Assembly (NCBI RefSeq): GCF_013009555.1
Contig: NZ_CP046176.1
Location: forward strand, 124,001 to 188,000
Length of the DNA stretch: 64,000 bases
Direction: 5' to 3'
From: Phocaeicola dorei
GTDB lineage: Bacteria; Bacteroidota; Bacteroidia; Bacteroidales; Bacteroidaceae
Of this stretch, positions 16,142 through 25,664 are shown piece after piece. Each line of letters begins with the position of its first letter. Positions within the stretch are counted from its first letter, which is position 1. Position numbers and translations under genes: made by a program. The notes under the pieces are model-generated. The model saw only the letters and a program-made list of their open reading frames with translations, was not told where the DNA came from and made no database searches.

Positions 16142-16315
16142 TCATATTGGATATGGCGATGATGCCTATATTTTTGTGTGGGGTCTTGCAAGAAGTTCCT
16201 ATGTCGCACAAATTTGCTGCGCTTATTCGTACCACATAGGCGTATTCCGGCAGTCGCAAGCTCCCACCGTGCTGTTCCTTTTTAGATTGATGTCTCACTC
16301 ATAACATAACAAAAC
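16142..16315 (+). other. Candidate oriT region upstream of the mob genes
   Basis: No gene is seen in this stretch, which directly precedes MobC and the relaxase. It holds an inverted repeat CCTATGT (16198-16204)/ACATAGG (16234-16240) and an inner near-palindrome built on CAAATTTG (CGCACAAATTTGCTGCG). Transfer origins typically lie just upstream of relaxase operons and contain such repeats. No nic consensus was verified. Confidence 0.4.
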
Positions 16316-16714
16316 ATGAAGAAGAAAAAGAATATCAGCAATGAAGCTGACGAAGAAAATGACAAGAAAGTTATAAAGCGTACCCTGCGACTTGAAGCCA
16401 GAGTAACGGAACAGGAATACGCCAGAGCGAAAGAACTTGCCAAGACCTGCGGTTTATCCATGAGCAACTATGTGCGCCGCACTGCTTTAGGGCAGCATCC
16501 ACGGCAACGGTTATCTGAGCGTGAGGTAGAAGCCTTATGCAGTCTGACGGATGCAAGGGGCGACCTTATCCGTATTGCGGCAGCAGTAAAGTCCATTCAA
16601 GCGGATAAACGTGCAATGTATTTCAGCGATACCCGGTTTGTGGAACAATGGGTGAGAGCTGCTACGCAACTAATCAACCGCTGGAGCCAAATAGAGAATT
16701 ATCTTACCGAATAA
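16316..16714 (+). CDS. MobC-like relaxosome accessory protein
   Basis: The 132-aa protein has a basic/acidic head (MKKKKNISNEADEENDKK) and then a ribbon-helix-helix region (KRTLRLEARVTEQEYARAKELAKTCGLSMSNYVRRTALG, about residues 22-62). This is the form of MobC/bacterial mobilization proteins, which bind oriT and help the relaxase nick. It ends 15 nt before the relaxase start, consistent with a mobCB-type operon. Confidence rests on the RHH pattern plus the neighbouring relaxase. Confidence 0.85.
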   Translation: MKKKKNISNEADEENDKKVIKRTLRLEARVTEQEYARAKELAKTCGLSMSNYVRRTALGQHPRQRLSEREVEALCSLTDARGDLIRIAAAVKSIQADKRAMYFSDTRFVEQWVRAATQLINRWSQIENYLTE

Positions 16715-16729
16715 AATTCCTTACCCGTC

Positions 16730-17923
16730 ATGATAGCAAAAGCCAGTACCATACCGCATGGCGCAAATGCCATAAGGTATTCCGTCAATAAAGACAGAGC
16801 GGATACAGTCAAAGCCAACCTGTTGCCCGATGACATTTCACCGGAAGCGATGTACGGTCGGATGATGCTCGTGCAGAAGATGTTTGCCGAGAAAATCAAC
16901 AAGGGCAGACCTCTTGGCAGGAACGTGATAAGAATTGAGATTTCCCCAGCCGAGGAAGAAAGCCGGAACTGGAAGATGGATGATTGGGTACATTTAGCAA
17001 ACGAGTTCATCCATGTATTTGACTCCATAGACCTTTCCGAGAAGACCAAGCGAGCATCATCAAAACAGACAAACCTCAAAGGTTCGCAGTACATCGTTGC
17101 CTTGCATCGGGATTCCAAAAGTGGTATACTCCATCTGCACATTGATGCCAACCGTGTGGACATGGATGGCAAAATCAACGATAGTCATAAGATTGGTAAG
17201 AGGGCTGTCATGGCTGCGAATATCATCAACGAAAAGCGTGGTTGGGTACAGTCTGAAGAAATCGGCATACAGCACAGACAGGAAATCACAAATTACTGCA
17301 TGAAGATACTCCGTGAGATGGATAAGTTCAGTTGGCAACAATATGCAATGGAACTGACAAAACGAGGCTATAAAGTGCATCTACAAGAAGATGATAAAGG
17401 CAAGGTTTATGGTTATTCCATCAAACGTGGCAGCTCCAATTATAAGTCATCCGTGTTGGGTGTCGGTCGAAACTTGACTCCATCAAAGATTGAGGCTACT
17501 TGGGCAAAACTGTATCAGCAGGAAAGGAAGTCTGAGTCAACAAAATCTATTCCTCAACAAATACGGTCAGCAGATATTACTTTTATTTCACAGCCTGTTA
17601 TAAAGCATTACGATATTGCGACAGACGAATATCACAGTTATCATGTGGATATTCCCGAAGCCGCTGACAATATTATCCAGCAGGAGTGTTCTTTGGAGGA
17701 AGCTCATCCGTTGGCCAAGATTGAAGAGATACAACACACGGCTCTTTTACTCTTTGCCGGGTATTTGGATGCAGCCACAAGCATGGCGGTTTCAAGTGGC
17801 GGTGGCGGTTCTGATACAGGAGGCTGGGGAAGAGACAAGGACGAAGACGGACTTAAATGGGCACGCCGCTGCGCACGAATGGCAAACAGCATGTGCAAAC
17901 GCAGGAGAGGACTTCACAGATAA
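16730..17923 (+). CDS. Relaxase/mobilization nuclease
   Basis: The 397-aa protein nicks oriT and pilots the strand in transfer. The N-terminal relaxase domain shows the metal-binding motif HLHIDANRVD (about residues 138-147) preceded by YIVALHRDS with a further His. The likely catalytic Tyr lies near the N-terminus (NAIRYSVNKDRAD, Tyr17). The C-terminal third is low in motifs and ends in a Gly/Ser-rich and Arg-rich tail (SSGGGGSDTGGWGRD... RRGLHR). It resembles relaxases of Bacteroides mobilizable transposons. No coupling protein or T4SS is nearby. Confidence 0.88.
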   Translation: MIAKASTIPHGANAIRYSVNKDRADTVKANLLPDDISPEAMYGRMMLVQKMFAEKINKGRPLGRNVIRIEISPAEEESRNWKMDDWVHLANEFIHVFDSIDLSEKTKRASSKQTNLKGSQYIVALHRDSKSGILHLHIDANRVDMDGKINDSHKIGKRAVMAANIINEKRGWVQSEEIGIQHRQEITNYCMKILREMDKFSWQQYAMELTKRGYKVHLQEDDKGKVYGYSIKRGSSNYKSSVLGVGRNLTPSKIEATWAKLYQQERKSESTKSIPQQIRSADITFISQPVIKHYDIATDEYHSYHVDIPEAADNIIQQECSLEEAHPLAKIEEIQHTALLLFAGYLDAATSMAVSSGGGGSDTGGWGRDKDEDGLKWARRCARMANSMCKRRRGLHR

Positions 17924-17947
17924 TTCACCTTTTATAAATACAAGAAC

Positions 17948-18489
17948 ATGGGTATAGGAAAATCAAGGGGCACATCGCCCATAAATGTCAATGACATGCT
18001 GGAGAAGGTTGAAATCAACCAGCAAATTGAGACTGAAAAATCAGAAGTGGATAAACTTCTCGTAGAGATAAGAGAGGCAAAAGAAACACTGATAAAGTTC
18101 AATGAGGATTTAGAGAAGGCCATCGCTGCAGAAAGCCACATTGAGGGTGAGCTCAAAGCTGCTGTTGGCAGTTGTGATAATATAGTCAACTGCATCGCAA
18201 TGCTATAGTAAAAGCAGAACGGGACACGAACTTTAAGGCACCCGGCACTCCTGAGCAACTTGCCCAACTTAGACAACTCATAGACCGTTCTATAGAAAGT
18301 TGGAATTCGGTGTTGGCAAATCACCGTGCCGAACAAACGAGGCTTATCACCGAGCATGAATCCAATATGCGCAAAATTCTCAGACAGAATGAAGGCGTTT
18401 GGTACTCGGACTTCTGGATGAAAGTCTTGGTGATATCCCTGCTTGTTTATACAATGGGGTTGGGACTGGTTGTATATTGTGTCACATGA
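17948..18489 (+). pseudogene. Frameshifted coiled-coil membrane protein after the relaxase
   Basis: The first frame (17948-18208, 86 aa) encodes a long charged coiled coil (VEINQQIETEKSEVDKLLVE). It stops where another frame, open from 18181, continues with TPEQLAQLRQLIDRSIESW and ends in a membrane helix (FWMKVLVISLLVYTMGLGLV, stop 18487-18489). Joining the two by a 1-nt shift between 18181 and 18208 gives one coherent protein of about 180 aa. Small coiled-coil/TM proteins downstream of mob genes are common in such elements. No slippery site is seen, so a deletion is more likely than programmed frameshifting. Confidence 0.6.
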
Positions 18490-18673
18490 AGCATCGCACA
18501 TGATGATACTATCAATTTTACATAGTTCCTACACCAAAATTTAGCTATAGTATGATTTATATGGTTTACCCTCCTTTTATGGAAATAATAAAATCAGGGG
18601 GGCAATAATAGATTAATTTTCGACAAGCAGTCAGTATTATTGCAATTTCACAAGTCTTTTCAGAAGATTTTTA

Positions 18674-18681
18674 TATCTTTG
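18674..18681 (+). promoter_or_regulatory. -7 box before the XRE/LOTUS-ATPase operon
   Basis: TATCTTTG at 18674-18681 matches TAnnTTTG and lies 23 nt before the XRE start codon. The -33 region is T-rich (CTTTTC) but imperfect. It is the only good promoter between the mob genes and the cargo operon. Confidence 0.5.
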
Positions 18682-18703
18682 CATTCAACATTAAGAAATT
18701 TGC

Positions 18704-18910
18704 ATGGAGAATTTAAATAGAATTAAAGGAGCATTGGCTGATGCTGGCAAAACAGGTGTTTGGCTTGCAAGTCAATTAGGAAAAGACCCCGTAACGGTTT
18801 CAAAGTGGTGCACAAACACCACACAGCCCGATTTGCAGACACTGGCAAAGATTTCGGATTTGTTAAAGGTCAACATTAAAGATTTGTTGGTCAATCGTAA
18901 CATTTATTAA
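18704..18910 (+). CDS. XRE-family HTH regulator of the LOTUS-ATPase operon
   Basis: This 68-aa protein is essentially one HTH_3 domain (GVWLASQLGKDPVTVSKWCTN, recognition helix near residues 30-42). It lies 27 nt upstream of the 1701-aa ATPase gene on the same strand and is probably its autoregulated control gene. It is clearly related to the second XRE of the element (32336-32560). Both share WLA-QLGKD--TVSKW-TNT-QPD, so the two cargo modules carry sister regulators. Confidence 0.85.
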   Translation: MENLNRIKGALADAGKTGVWLASQLGKDPVTVSKWCTNTTQPDLQTLAKISDLLKVNIKDLLVNRNIY

Positions 18911-18937
18911 TTGCTGACAAAATCAAAATAAAAAGGC

Positions 18938-21900
18938 ATGAGTTGTATTAATTTCAACGAGATATCTTCGTTAATCACAAAGTGGCTTCAGAATTCCTCT
19001 ATTGAATCTCTACAATTTACAGATGGCAAATTGGTAGAAAAAGCAATTGGTATTGTACTTTATCCCCATCAAGATAATGAAGATTCTTTATTTTTACAAC
19101 TATGTGCTTTGAACTTTTTGAATGCTGTTATAAAAACAGAAGCATTCAAAAATAAATTGTCTAATGACTTGATCAAATCAAACGCAGCTAGACTGATTAA
19201 GACAGTTGATGTATTAAAAAACGATGAAATCTCATACTATTATAGTAAAGAGGAATATTGTTTATATATCAAGCTTGGAAGTATTGTATTTAGTTTTCAT
19301 CATGTACCATTAACAACTGACGTTTTAAAAGCAAGTTTCGCGCCCCTTATTAAATGGCCTGGCATTCGACTTCAAAGAATAGCGCAGCCTCTGTTAAACT
19401 ATGCTCTCTCAATGAATAACGAAATAGAGACAACGCCCATGGACATAAATGATGTAATAATAGACGAAGTTGTTGATTCTTCTTCTGTAAATGGCTTTAA
19501 TTCTGAAAAAATCTTCAATAACGAAAATAATGCTACAGAAGATAATGGTATTGTTTCGGTTAGTGCTCAACGGAAGAACGTTCTTACAGCAATCGAAAAA
19601 AACACAATAAAACAACGCGTACTTTCTACTATTGATTCATATTGTTCTCCAGATTCAGAAGGATGGTACGACTTAGTCGAAATTGCTCCAAAGCTCAAGA
19701 ATAATGGCATTGATTACACAGAATATGGCTTTAAGAAGTTGACTTTATTTTTAGAAGCTGTATTTGAGAATTCTATGCAAAGAAGAAATGAAGGAACTAT
19801 GGTATATTTAAAATTCCCTTTGAATAACAGTCAAGCTAACTCCAACTCACAATGTATATTAAAAAAAGTGGATAATAATCAAGATTGTTACGATATTCTG
19901 AGTGGAGTTCAGGTGGGCGATAATGTTGAAATAAATAGTTTTGGGAACATAAAAGCTGGTATAATTAGTGTTCTAAACAAACATTTTGTTCAACTTGAAT
20001 TAAAAGGTGGTCGTTCTATTAGAATTAAATGTGATTCAATAGACAGTATAGAGTCTGCGTTTTTATTTAATAACCTTATTGACCTTTCTTTTGCCAACGA
20101 CATTATTAAAAACGTTCTTTTGTCAGAAGGATTATATACATCATCATTAATCAGGACGAATGCTACCATAACAATGGCAGAAAGTCGAAGAATATGGTTA
20201 GTAACCGACGATGGAAAGAATGCTTCTTGTTCAAAAGTAAGTCTTATAGGAATTAATAAAGAAAATCTTATAAAAGGTCAGCGAGTATTTGCATTTCCAT
20301 TTAAAGGCGAAAAGGCATATTGTGTACTAATGGAGATGACATATTATGAAGTCTTTGAATGCTTTAAAAAGTTAATTTCGCAAAAGAAAGATAATAGTAA
20401 GGATATACAAAGAGCCCAGATATTTAGTCTTTTGAGATTCATTTTGGAGAATACTAATGCTCCTGAGAATCAAACTAAGATTAAACAGCTAAAAAAACAA
20501 CTTAAATCATTTATTTCGTCACCATCTTTGTCATTAGATAGTTATGCTGACGATGACACATCTGATACTATTGCCTCTGTGATAACATCTACTAATAACC
20601 AAGAAGATGATTCTGCAGAGGTTCAGGCAGCTAATAACAACATTGAAGAAATGATTGATAAAGAACCCAATAAAAGACAGTCAGAAACTTCAAATGTGGA
20701 AATATATAAGCCGGAATCAACATCATTAGAGGGACCAAAGGTTATAGGATATATTAACCTTGACGAAATCCGGGATCCAAAGAAGAAAAACAAAAATGCA
20801 TCTGAAGAAGAAAAGACTAAAGATACTGTTATGGTTGACTCCAAGAGCGAAATGCTACCATCTATGGGCAAAATTCTAAGGATGGGTCCCATGTATGGAT
20901 GGATAAGCCAGAATAATCAAGAAGACAACTTGTATTTCAATACAACAGAACTAGTTTCTTATGCAGGTATTATTGAGGCTCCTTGTGTAGGTGATGAAGT
21001 CATATTTACACTGGGGCAAAATGCTCGAGGTGCAATGGCTGTATGTATCCATAAACAATGTGCCCGTGAAACTATTGAAGAACTAATTGAAAAAACTCAA
21101 CGATATGACCCCAAAACTTGTGCTCGTCTAAAAAAATATATCGAAGATTTCGACAACTTGTTTACAAATACGATTGAGACTAACGAGAATCTTACATATT
21201 ACCTAAATAGGATTGGAGTAAACATTAAAATGCCATTTTCTCCAAATGATGCAGAGAAACTATTTGCCGAAAAACTTTCTGCTGAAGAATACGCGAAGGG
21301 AATAAACTTGTTGATAGATGAAGTTATAAAAACTGATCCGTCAAAAAGTTATAATCTTTTTTTAAGATCCTTTAGCTATACCAAATCGCATAAAATGTAT
21401 GATGTGTCAGAGTCTCTTATAAAAAAGGCTCTTGTTGTATTTAAAAAGCAAGATGGTAAAACAAAATATTTTAAGGGATTGCTTAAGACTATTAATACCT
21501 TGTCAAATAGAATTGAGATAACCGAGAAATCAATAGATAACATCATCAATTCTATTGGTCAATCATCCGTACATTTACCTTTATATGTAAAAAATGCTAT
21601 TCTGAATCACAAAGATTTTAACGGAATCACCCCAGATCAGGAAACAATTAGAACCGGATTGTATAAAGAAGAGTATATTGATGAGGTAAAGGATTATATA
21701 AAACAAAACAATGCAGATGATTTAGCATATCTTACTTTAATCAAGCTTCAATTAGCTTTCCACATTGTTGGGTATAACCCAATGGAAGATGTTCTCAATT
21801 TTCTTTTAAGCCGAGCCAAGAACATTTTAGCTATTGGAGATGAAAAGTTGTATAGTGAAGTTAGATATCTCCTTAGATTATATTATCGTAATAGAAACTT

Positions 21901-24043
21901 TGATACCAACTTGGACTATACAGTTGGCCTGTACCTTATGACTTTAGGTGAATATACTCCATCTGACATTGAAATGTATACGAGTATGTGGAGGGTGCGA
22001 GAAGTACGAGCTGGATACAAACTTGCAGACTTGTTCAAGAAGGCTGTTGAGAGTGATGTTGACAATAAGTTAGACCTTGCTATGCTGTCTTATTCTAATC
22101 CTGCGATTAGACAACGAATTTTGAAAGAATATGAAAGCTTAGGTAAAAACTTCGATAGCATCGACGAGTTTCCTTCGTTACTTAAAGAGTTAAATAATAG
22201 ATACATACAATATTCCACCGATCCTAGAATTAATTTCATGTCTTTTATTTCGTATCTTCAGACGAGTACAATATTACTGAATAGCGAAATGAATATTATT
22301 GAAAATGATTTTGACAAGATAGTATCTTTGGTTACAGATTTTAATATAGGTCAAAAATATACTTCAATACTTAATGCTTATAAGAATATTGATCAAAAGA
22401 TTGCTAATATCACATCAAAACTATCTTCTAACCCCACTGAAATAGGATACGAAACTCTTTTGCCGTCTTTGAGTCTTTTGAAAAATAATATTTACTCAAA
22501 ATTTGTAGAAATAGAGCAAAGGGTAAATCCTACAATCACCATCTCGATTTTGGAATCAGTAGTGTTGGAAGATTCCCAATCAGCAGAATTAAAAGTTGAA
22601 ATTAGGAATTCTAGCGATAGTGCTCGTGATGTACATATAAATAGGCTTAAAGCATTTGGAGGCGATCTGACAGAGGCTAATACTGTAAACATTGATGTAA
22701 GGCTTTCTGCGGATGAAGAAAAAACCATAAGCATAGAACTACATATGTGTGATAGGGTTTTCAATGAGAACGCTGCAGAGGTAGAGTTTGAAATAGATTA
22801 CGATGATATTTTCATCGCAACAGATCAGCGTGTACACGAAACAAAGATTGAAGGACGAACTATAAGATTCAATAAAGAAACATTTACTGAAATTGATAAT
22901 AAGTTCCGCCATGCATCAGGTGGAGAAGAACTTGAGGCTGGCGATTCAATGTTCTATGGTAGAGAATCACTTATTGTTAACATTCAAAATGCCATATTAA
23001 ACGGTTCTAAAAATCAGATCGCAATATATGGACAGAAACGTTCTGGAAAAAGTTCGTTGCTTAATCAGATTATTGGTAGGCTTGAGTCTACTGAGAATGG
23101 TTCTGTAATATGTGGTAAATTTAGTTTACAAGGACTCCCAGACGAAGAGTCTAATCCTGTTAATTGGATACTGAGAAATATTGCATATTCGTTATTACGT
23201 GGGATAAGAAAATCTCGTATCAAAAACATCGATAAGTCTATTTTAGAATTATTCAAGACTGAGTCTGATGCGTTTACTGCTTTAAGGGAATTTATAGAAT
23301 ACATAAACACGATTGTCGAATTGCAAAATAGTCACTTTGTAATTCTAATTGACGAATTCACTTACCTTTACCAACTAATTAAGGACGGGAAAGTCAGTGA
23401 AGACTTTATGAGAAGGTGGATTGCTCTCATAGAAACTCCTGATATCAATCTACAGACAATTGTTGCTGCACAAGATACCCTACCACATTTCATGAATGAA
23501 AGCTATGCTTCAAATTATTTCAACAAATTCAGCAAAGAGCCTCTGTCATATCTGTCTAGAGAGGAAGCTATTCAGCTTATTAAAGACCCAATCAAGAATG
23601 TTGTATTTCTTAATCATGCAGAAGAACTAATTTATGAATACACATCTGGAAGTGCATTCTTTACACAGATTTTCTGTACTAGGTTAGTGGATTATCTTAA
23701 CTTCAAGAAATCTCGTACTGTAGGGAAAGAAGAAATTGAAACTGTTGCCAATCGTCTATGTACAGGAACTGACAGACTTGAACCTTCTACGTTTGAGTGT
23801 TTAACTAAAGAAGCCGATGGCTCGGATTTTTATGAGAGCGACAACAAAAGGATCCTTAAAGCAATCGCTGAGCAAACTAGGGCGGGCGGACATGTTAACA
23901 TGGAAGATCTTGATGTTGATATGCCACAAGAACACATTAAAGAGGTACTAAACAATTTGTATTCACGTAGAGTCATTTCTAAACAAGGTGAAGATTATTC
24001 TATAAATGTTAAACTATTTGTAAAATGGATACTCAACAATTAA
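18938..24043 (+). CDS. 1701-aa ATPase with LOTUS-like and cold-shock-like domains, defence candidate
   Basis: Three parts are recognisable. At about residues 224-290 a region resembles an OST-HTH/LOTUS domain (VEIAPKLKNNGIDYTEYGFK, then LTLFLEAVFENS). At about 643-710 a cold-shock/S1-type barrel is suggested by MGKILRMGPMYGWI and DNLYFNTTELV. Residues of about 1340-1701 form an AAA+/STAND-like ATPase with Walker A GQKRSGKSS (about 1365) and Walker B VILIDEF (about 1470), followed by a winged-helix-like end. A long helical middle and a charged linker (about 550-640) complete it. The RNA-binding-type domains suggest that it senses nucleic acid. It overlaps the next ATPase gene by 19 nt. DNA is AT-rich, unlike the flanking mob genes. 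No published system is recognised. Confidence 0.75.
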   Translation: MSCINFNEISSLITKWLQNSSIESLQFTDGKLVEKAIGIVLYPHQDNEDSLFLQLCALNFLNAVIKTEAFKNKLSNDLIKSNAARLIKTVDVLKNDEISYYYSKEEYCLYIKLGSIVFSFHHVPLTTDVLKASFAPLIKWPGIRLQRIAQPLLNYALSMNNEIETTPMDINDVIIDEVVDSSSVNGFNSEKIFNNENNATEDNGIVSVSAQRKNVLTAIEKNTIKQRVLSTIDSYCSPDSEGWYDLVEIAPKLKNNGIDYTEYGFKKLTLFLEAVFENSMQRRNEGTMVYLKFPLNNSQANSNSQCILKKVDNNQDCYDILSGVQVGDNVEINSFGNIKAGIISVLNKHFVQLELKGGRSIRIKCDSIDSIESAFLFNNLIDLSFANDIIKNVLLSEGLYTSSLIRTNATITMAESRRIWLVTDDGKNASCSKVSLIGINKENLIKGQRVFAFPFKGEKAYCVLMEMTYYEVFECFKKLISQKKDNSKDIQRAQIFSLLRFILENTNAPENQTKIKQLKKQLKSFISSPSLSLDSYADDDTSDTIASVITSTNNQEDDSAEVQAANNNIEEMIDKEPNKRQSETSNVEIYKPESTSLEGPKVIGYINLDEIRDPKKKNKNASEEEKTKDTVMVDSKSEMLPSMGKILRMGPMYGWISQNNQEDNLYFNTTELVSYAGIIEAPCVGDEVIFTLGQNARGAMAVCIHKQCARETIEELIEKTQRYDPKTCARLKKYIEDFDNLFTNTIETNENLTYYLNRIGVNIKMPFSPNDAEKLFAEKLSAEEYAKGINLLIDEVIKTDPSKSYNLFLRSFSYTKSHKMYDVSESLIKKALVVFKKQDGKTKYFKGLLKTINTLSNRIEITEKSIDNIINSIGQSSVHLPLYVKNAILNHKDFNGITPDQETIRTGLYKEEYIDEVKDYIKQNNADDLAYLTLIKLQLAFHIVGYNPMEDVLNFLLSRAKNILAIGDEKLYSEVRYLLRLYYRNRNFDTNLDYTVGLYLMTLGEYTPSDIEMYTSMWRVREVRAGYKLADLFKKAVESDVDNKLDLAMLSYSNPAIRQRILKEYESLGKNFDSIDEFPSLLKELNNRYIQYSTDPRINFMSFISYLQTSTILLNSEMNIIENDFDKIVSLVTDFNIGQKYTSILNAYKNIDQKIANITSKLSSNPTEIGYETLLPSLSLLKNNIYSKFVEIEQRVNPTITISILESVVLEDSQSAELKVEIRNSSDSARDVHINRLKAFGGDLTEANTVNIDVRLSADEEKTISIELHMCDRVFNENAAEVEFEIDYDDIFIATDQRVHETKIEGRTIRFNKETFTEIDNKFRHASGGEELEAGDSMFYGRESLIVNIQNAILNGSKNQIAIYGQKRSGKSSLLNQIIGRLESTENGSVICGKFSLQGLPDEESNPVNWILRNIAYSLLRGIRKSRIKNIDKSILELFKTESDAFTALREFIEYINTIVELQNSHFVILIDEFTYLYQLIKDGKVSEDFMRRWIALIETPDINLQTIVAAQDTLPHFMNESYASNYFNKFSKEPLSYLSREEAIQLIKDPIKNVVFLNHAEELIYEYTSGSAFFTQIFCTRLVDYLNFKKSRTVGKEEIETVANRLCTGTDRLEPSTFECLTKEADGSDFYESDNKRILKAIAEQTRAGGHVNMEDLDVDMPQEHIKEVLNNLYSRRVISKQGEDYSINVKLFVKWILNN

Positions 24044-25662
24044 ATGGTTTTAAGACTATGAATCTTTATAGAAATCCTTTTGCTTCTCCCACAGAGGAAG
24101 CAATAGGAACTGATTTTATTGGTAGAAAATCTGTATTAAAGAAAATGCATGAATATATTATTAATGCAGATAAAATTTCCAATTACCATATTGTTGGCTT
24201 GCCAAGAATCGGAAAGTCATCTCTCTTGAAAGCCTTCAAAACAATGATTCAAGAGAATCATTATTCACATGATTTGGTTGTTCTCTATATATCATTAGAC
24301 GAGTGTGATAATTCAAATGACATGTGGAGAATAATTGGAAAGGGCATTCGCAAAGAACTAAAAAAACAATTTCATTCGAGTGATAAATACACTAACTTTA
24401 TTGACGAATTGGATTTTGAGGATGTTGACGAGAATAATATTGATTACGAATATGTATGCTCCGTTGCTAGATGTATGAAAGCATCTGGTTTCTTGGGGTT
24501 AATCTTGATAGATGAGTTTGATAACTTTTCTACGATAGCAACAAAAGGAACTGTTGGACAGGTAAGAACTCTGTTTAGTGGTTCTGAATATGGACTTCGG
24601 GCAGTTGTTGCATCGAGACGAATGGTAGAAAGAATTGAAAAAGAGGTAGAAGGAGCTTTAAATTCTAACGTTTCTATTCTTGCATCAACTTTTGTTAATG
24701 GTTATAAGCTAAAAGCCTTCAATGAAGATGACATGAAAGATTATTGGGTATCGATTGAAGAGAAAATTGGTGTCGCTGTGTCAAATAGATACAAGGAAGA
24801 GACCGATTATTATGTTGGAACTCATCCCTGCTTACTAAATTTACTAAACGGAAGCTTTTGGGCTGAAAAAGAAACAAAAGATTACATTTGTGATGATGAT
24901 TCGAATTTAAAACTTAGCGAAGAATTAATAAACAAATTACATGATTCTTTTAATTGGGCAGTATGGAGAGATATGGAAAAATGGCAATTATTGCGTTCTC
25001 TTATCTTGTCTACATGGGGACCTGATGATGAAATTCCAAACAGCGAATTATCAGAATTGGAACGTTATGGCATTATTGACAAATCTCAGTTTCTTTCCGA
25101 ATCAAGTGGTCCGATACGAATTGCTATTTCTCGTTATTTTACCGAATGGATGAATCTTAAACGATATGTTTTGCCTTTTGGCGACGAATGGTCAAAAGCA
25201 GAAGGAAATATGAGAAAGATCGTCAAGTGTTTTTGTGATGATATGTATCAAGGATATGAATCTAAGATGATTAGTCATTTAGAAACTAAGAATGCAAATA
25301 CGCTTGAAAAGAATGTTGATCCAAGATTCACAGCAAAAGGCCGCTTTGATGCTATGAAGAATAAAATGAGTAAGGCTATTAACAAGTATCCCGACATGTC
25401 ATCTTCTATTATTGACTATAGTGACCCATCTGACTTGCCAGAGATATTCTTCAAGCGTGAATGGTCATGGTTTCAACAAATATTCTCAAAAACTTGGGAT
25501 GAGTGGCGAGAAAAATTTGCAACTATGAATGAAATCCGCAATATAAAATTGCATAATAATCAAGGGGTTCCTCAAGTCCGCATTGAACTCGCAAAGAAAT
25601 ACTGCCATGAAGTAAATGAAAGAATAGAGTCATTTTTATCTATACGTGGGATTATTATTTAA
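24025..25662 (+). CDS. AAA ATPase with C-terminal HEPN RNase-type domain
   Basis: The 545-aa protein begins with an Orc1/AAA-type ATPase: an N-terminal NPF-containing segment, Walker A GLPRIGKSS (from residue 58) and Walker B LILIDEFDNF (about 159-168). After a winged-helix-like region, the C-terminal 80 residues form a helical domain containing EIRNIKLHNN. The Rx4H pair Arg505/His510 is the HEPN ribonuclease signature, in a context like Swt1-type HEPN (WFQQIFSKTWDEWREKF before it). Its start overlaps the 1701-aa gene by 19 nt and the WYL gene follows after 2 nt. It is the likely toxic effector; this role is inferred. Confidence 0.75.
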   Translation: MDTQQLNGFKTMNLYRNPFASPTEEAIGTDFIGRKSVLKKMHEYIINADKISNYHIVGLPRIGKSSLLKAFKTMIQENHYSHDLVVLYISLDECDNSNDMWRIIGKGIRKELKKQFHSSDKYTNFIDELDFEDVDENNIDYEYVCSVARCMKASGFLGLILIDEFDNFSTIATKGTVGQVRTLFSGSEYGLRAVVASRRMVERIEKEVEGALNSNVSILASTFVNGYKLKAFNEDDMKDYWVSIEEKIGVAVSNRYKEETDYYVGTHPCLLNLLNGSFWAEKETKDYICDDDSNLKLSEELINKLHDSFNWAVWRDMEKWQLLRSLILSTWGPDDEIPNSELSELERYGIIDKSQFLSESSGPIRIAISRYFTEWMNLKRYVLPFGDEWSKAEGNMRKIVKCFCDDMYQGYESKMISHLETKNANTLEKNVDPRFTAKGRFDAMKNKMSKAINKYPDMSSSIIDYSDPSDLPEIFFKREWSWFQQIFSKTWDEWREKFATMNEIRNIKLHNNQGVPQVRIELAKKYCHEVNERIESFLSIRGIII

Positions 25663-25664
25663 AC

